Origin: Vibrio tubiashii ATCC 19109
GTDB lineage: Bacteria > Pseudomonadota > Gammaproteobacteria > Enterobacterales > Vibrionaceae
Reading direction: 5' to 3'
NCBI RefSeq assembly: GCF_000772105.1
Contig: NZ_CP009354.1
Span: forward strand, 1,302,001-1,366,000
Length of the DNA stretch: 64,000 nt
This document shows positions 61,501-64,000 of the stretch, piece after piece. Within the stretch, counting starts at the first letter, position 1; each line of letters starts with the position of its first letter. The notes beneath the pieces were generated by a model, which did not search any database, was not told where the DNA came from, and was given only the letters and a program-made list of their open reading frames with translations. The translations under genes and the position numbers were made by a program.

Positions 61501-64000
61501 CCACTGGGCAGCCTGACCATCACTGACGGCGGTGAGTGGACGTACAACGTCGACAACAGCAAAGTGGAATACCTAGGTGAAGGTCAGACTCGCATTGAAA
61601 CCTTTACCGTGTACTCGCAAGACGGCACACCGCATCAAGTTGAAATCACCATCACAGGCACCAATGACGCCGCGCAAATCAGCGGCGATGATAAAGGTGC
61701 AGTGACGGAAGGCGATGGCAATGTGGTCCTTGAAGATAAAGGCACACTGACGTCTGTCGATGTGGACGGCAACAACGCCAACGACACCTTTAAAACCGAC
61801 GTGACGCCAACCACCCACCCAAGTGAAGGGGCACCACTCGGCAGCCTGACCATCACTGAAGGCGGTGAGTGGACGTATAACGTCGACAACAGTAAAGTGG
61901 AATACCTAGGTGAAGGTCAGACTCGCATTGAAACCTTCACTGTGTACTCGCAAGATGGCACACCACATCAAGTTGAAATCACCATCTCGGGCACCAATGA
62001 CGCCGCGCAAATCAGCGGTGATGATAAAGGCGCAGTGACGGAAGGTGATGGCAATGTGATCCTTGAAGATAAGGGCACACTGACGTCTGTCGATGTGGAC
62101 GGCAACAACGCGAACGACACCTTTAAAACCGACGTGACGCCAACCACCCACCCAAGTGAAGGGGCACCACTCGGCAGCCTGACCATCACTGAAGGCGGTG
62201 AGTGGACGTACAACGTTGACAACAGCAAAGTGGAATACTTAGGTGAGGGTCAGACACGCGTTGAAACCTTCACTGTGTACTCGCAAGACGGCACACCACA
62301 CCAAGTTGAAATCACCATCACAGGCACCAATGACGCCGCGCAAATCAGCGGCGATGATAAAGGCGCAGTGACGGAAGGCGATGGCAATGTGATCCTTGAA
62401 GATAAGGGCACACTGACGTCTGTCGATGTGGACGGCAACAACGCCAACGACACCTTTAAAACTGAGGTAACGCCCAACAACCACCCAAGTGAAGGGGCGC
62501 CACTGGGCAGCCTGACCATCACTGAAGGCGGTGAGTGGACGTACAACGTCGACAACAGCAAAGTGGAATACTTAGGTGAAGGTCAGACTCGCGTTGAAAC
62601 CTTCACTGTGTACTCGCAAGACGGCACACCACACCAAGTTGAAATCACCATCACGGGCACCAATGATGCGCCAGAGTTCATCAGTGGTAGCAACGACAGT
62701 CATGGACGTGACTCGCAAGGTAATATCGACGCAGATAGCTATCAGTTTAGTGTTGATGAAAACACCCCTACAGGTGTCATTGGCAAGGTTGAAGCGTTCG
62801 ATATCGACCAAAACAGTCAGGTGACCTATCACCTAACGAATCACACAGACCTGTTTGAAATAAATACGGCTACTGGTGAAATCAGTGTTAAGAATGGTGT
62901 TACGTTCGATCATGAAACAATCGACAGTTACCAACTTGTGGTAGAAGCCCGCGACCAATTCAATGGAAAAGATACAGCTCAAGTTAAAGTGCTTATCAAC
63001 GATCTTAACGAAGCGCCAATCGCTGAAGATGATAAGGGCATCGAAACGACGACCAAGACACTGGATCAGAACAATTGGGATGACAGTGCAGACATTAGTG
63101 TTGATTACTATGTGATTGATACTACTACAGGAAATAAAGTCGCTGATGCGTCTAAATCTGATTATACCGGTGATGGCGATCATAAGTACGGTGTGAGTTC
63201 TTCACTCGATAAAGGTTCAGACCGAGTCCAAGATGGACAGATAGGTTACGATGATGTCACTGGCCAAAGCGAAGCAATGCGTTTTTCATTTGCCAATGGA
63301 CAAGTGTCTAATCACGCCGAAGTTGAGGTGAAGAACCTTTGGACTGACACCAAAAATGGTAGTTGGGAGCCTGGTATTGAACGTGGAGTCTGGAAGGCAT
63401 ACTACAAAGGTGAACTAGTCGCGACTGGTGTCTTTGAAGGTACTCGCGGAGGCAGTCAAGTCGTTAGCATTGACGCAGATGGTCGCTATTTTGACAGTAT
63501 TGAGATGTCGACGATCAGCTACAAAGACGGTGTTGTTGATCCAAAAGGGTCTGAGTATTTCGTTACTCAAGTTAGCGCAGACCTGACTACTTTTGACGAT
63601 AGTTACCAAACCAGTGGCTCAGGTACGTTAGAGCTAGATGTTTTGGCAAATGATCATGATCCTGATGGTGATGATTTGACGATTGTCGATTATCCAAAAG
63701 AAGACTTCTTAACTCTTAAAGACGGGAAGTTGGTGTTTGACGCTGCGAAATATCTTGAATCTTTACCGGCAAACGAACGTATCATCAAAACTGGTGAAGT
63801 GAAGGAATACACCTTTAAGTACACCATCGAAGATGAAGACGGTTTAAAAGATACCGCTGAGGTTACTGTCAGCGTTATGGGTGAGCCAATGTCCTTAAAT
63901 GACGCTCACGCTGAGTTAAATGAATCTGAATTAGGTTTAGAGACGGGAGCTCATGCAGAAGGAGATTTGGTAGCAGACCTTGGATCCGCGACTGATGCCG
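58588..64000 (+). CDS. Giant LapA-like repeat adhesin, N-terminal part
   Basis: The frame is open from 58588 through the last base: 1804 codons, with no stop in view. Residues 1-130 look like a LapA-type retention module, with the LapG-type site TAAG at residues 90-93 (cleavage expected between A91 and A92). A divergent VCBS-like repeat (about 160-251) is followed by ten near-identical 111-residue VCBS repeats (252-1361). A cadherin-like domain follows (VDENTPTGVIGKVEAFD...ITGEIS-type, about 1375-1480), then an unrecognised domain (about 1490-1650) and an Ig-like domain (LDVLANDHDPDGDDLTIVD, about 1665-1765). The protein would be held at the outer membrane and exported by a type I system not in the window. 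Its release would be controlled by c-di-GMP through LapD/LapG. Confidence 0.9.
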   Translation, partial: MVGQFKLITETYVVIGLDGRIKIVDSMDEILSGEVIIDTLENEIQPEQIYVLNELGHPQPEPDAAKQVAQLLEALENGVDPSELGDEFATAAGGAGGSSLTESGTIERIGAEVLASTYFETAGFSSEQSTTLFNLFRNSQTDIAQIRAIIAGDDSGSVQEDTVLETSGQLSISDSNTGEAFFQPQTNVQDGNWGSFSVDVNGNWSYQLNNDHPDVQALNTDSEPVTRILTVTSVDGTTHQVEITITGTNDAAQISGDNKGAVTEGDGNVILEDKGTLTSVDVDGNNANDTFKTEVTPNNHSSEGAPLGSLTITEGGEWTYNVDNSKVEYLGEGQTRIETFTVYSQDGTPHQVEITITGTNDAAQISGDDKGAVTEGDGNVILEDKGTLTSVDVDGNNANDTFKTEVTPNNHPSEGAPLGNLTITEGGEWTYNVDNSKVEYLGEGQTRIETFTVYSQDGTPHQVEITITGTNDAAQISGDDKGAVTEGDGNVNLEDKGTLTSVDVDGNNANDTFKTDVTPTTHPSEGVPLGSLTITQGGEWTYNVDNSKVEYLGEGQTRIETFTVYSQDGTPHQVEITITGTNDAAQISGDDKGAVTEGDGNVILEDKGTLTSVDVDGNNANDTFKTEVTPNNHPSEGAPLGGLTITEGGEWTYNVDNSKVEYLGEGQTRVETFTVYSQDGTPHQVEITITGTNDAAQISGDDKGAVTEGGGNVILEDKGTLTSVDVDGNNANDTFKTEVTPTTHPSEGAPLGSLTITEGGEWTYNVDNSKVEYLGEGQTRVETFTVYSQDGTPHQVEITITGTNDAAQISGDDKGAVTEGDGNVILEDKGTLTSVDVDGNNANDTFKTEVTPNNHPSEGAPLGGLTITEGGEWTYNVDNSKVEYLGEGQTRVETFTVYSQDGTPHQVEITITGTNDAAQISGDDKGAVTEGDGNVVLEDKGTLTSVDVDGNNANDTFKTDVTAVNHPSEGAPLGSLTITDGGEWTYNVDNSKVEYLGEGQTRIETFTVYSQDGTPHQVEITITGTNDAAQISGDDKGAVTEGDGNVVLEDKGTLTSVDVDGNNANDTFKTDVTPTTHPSEGAPLGSLTITEGGEWTYNVDNSKVEYLGEGQTRIETFTVYSQDGTPHQVEITISGTNDAAQISGDDKGAVTEGDGNVILEDKGTLTSVDVDGNNANDTFKTDVTPTTHPSEGAPLGSLTITEGGEWTYNVDNSKVEYLGEGQTRVETFTVYSQDGTPHQVEITITGTNDAAQISGDDKGAVTEGDGNVILEDKGTLTSVDVDGNNANDTFKTEVTPNNHPSEGAPLGSLTITEGGEWTYNVDNSKVEYLGEGQTRVETFTVYSQDGTPHQVEITITGTNDAPEFISGSNDSHGRDSQGNIDADSYQFSVDENTPTGVIGKVEAFDIDQNSQVTYHLTNHTDLFEINTATGEISVKNGVTFDHETIDSYQLVVEARDQFNGKDTAQVKVLINDLNEAPIAEDDKGIETTTKTLDQNNWDDSADISVDYYVIDTTTGNKVADASKSDYTGDGDHKYGVSSSLDKGSDRVQDGQIGYDDVTGQSEAMRFSFANGQVSNHAEVEVKNLWTDTKNGSWEPGIERGVWKAYYKGELVATGVFEGTRGGSQVVSIDADGRYFDSIEMSTISYKDGVVDPKGSEYFVTQVSADLTTFDDSYQTSGSGTLELDVLANDHDPDGDDLTIVDYPKEDFLTLKDGKLVFDAAKYLESLPANERIIKTGEVKEYTFKYTIEDEDGLKDTAEVTVSVMGEPMSLNDAHAELNESELGLETGAHAEGDLVADLGSATDA
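59341..62670 (+). repeat. Ten tandem 333-bp VCBS repeats
   Basis: The units begin at 59341, 59674, 60007, 60340, 60673, 61006, 61339, 61672, 62005 and 62338, each exactly 333 bp (111 codons). They differ at few positions: EVTPNN, EVTPTT, DVTPTT or DVTAVN; GS, GN or GG before LTIT; TEGG, TQGG or TDGG; and RIETF or RVETF. The near-identity at DNA level shows recent duplication or gene conversion. Confidence 0.96.

Noticed and set aside
59341..62670. Tandem repeats considered as a CRISPR array
   Set aside because: The unit is 333 bp, in frame, with no unique spacers; it encodes VCBS domains.
59284..62832. Repeated minus-strand open frames of 81-103 codons through the adhesin region
   Set aside because: They recur every 333 bp as mirror images of the plus-strand VCBS repeats, have no ribosome sites, and the plus strand is open over the whole stretch.

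Overview
The window looks like a piece of the main chromosome of a Vibrio (Gammaproteobacteria). The evidence is the luxM-luxN quorum-sensing locus, a varA(uvrY)-uvrC-pgsA block followed by a Cys/Gly/Leu/Gly tRNA cluster, a complete Vibrio-type tad locus, an AspS-type secretion pilotin, the lipase/foldase pair, and chromosomal housekeeping genes (ihfA, polB, efpL). The species cannot be fixed from the sequence alone.

Layout. 1-12.1 kb: the 3' half of an RND efflux pump, tag, lipase plus its foldase, metC, cardiolipin synthase, an NSS-type Na+ symporter with a possible TyrR box, a chemoreceptor, a pseudouridine synthase and a methyltransferase. 12.1-23.9 kb: an AT-rich regulatory region followed by a full flp/rcp/tad pilus operon ending in an OmpA-like gene, 14 genes on one strand. 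23.9-28.1 kb: a ynjBCDF-type operon (two-domain ABC importer plus a CDP-alcohol phosphatidyltransferase). 28.2-34.1 kb: small conserved genes, two DUF1289 proteins, a REC-EAL phosphodiesterase, aspS and the yciB-yciA-yciI group. 34.3-40.5 kb: luxM, luxN and a second, receiver-less LuxN paralogue. 41-49.8 kb: ihfA, yciU, efpL, a nucleotidyltransferase, polB, varA, uvrC, pgsA and four tRNAs. 50.1-52.7 kb: a GGDEF cyclase and a PQQ-type sugar dehydrogenase. 52.8-58.3 kb: a TetR regulator and a three-gene MMPL / lipoprotein-sorting / outer-membrane-barrel operon sharing palindromic operators. 58.6-64 kb: the 5' 5.4 kb of a giant LapA-like adhesin with a predicted LapG cleavage site and ten tandem 333-bp repeats; it runs off the end of the window.

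Common theme. Much of the accessory content serves surface attachment and its signalling: Tad pili, a LapA-type adhesin, a diguanylate cyclase, an EAL phosphodiesterase, VarA and LuxM/LuxN. The most unusual item is the extra LuxN-like kinase (34335-36452). It is colinear with LuxN from residue 1 through the phospho-accepting histidine (H467 in both) but ends after the ATPase domain, without the receiver domain that LuxN uses to pass phosphate on. The second self-contained system is the TetR-MMPL cluster, in which the palindrome TGACGAATCGTCA and a near copy occur at both promoters.

All calls were made by reading the sequence; no database search was run.
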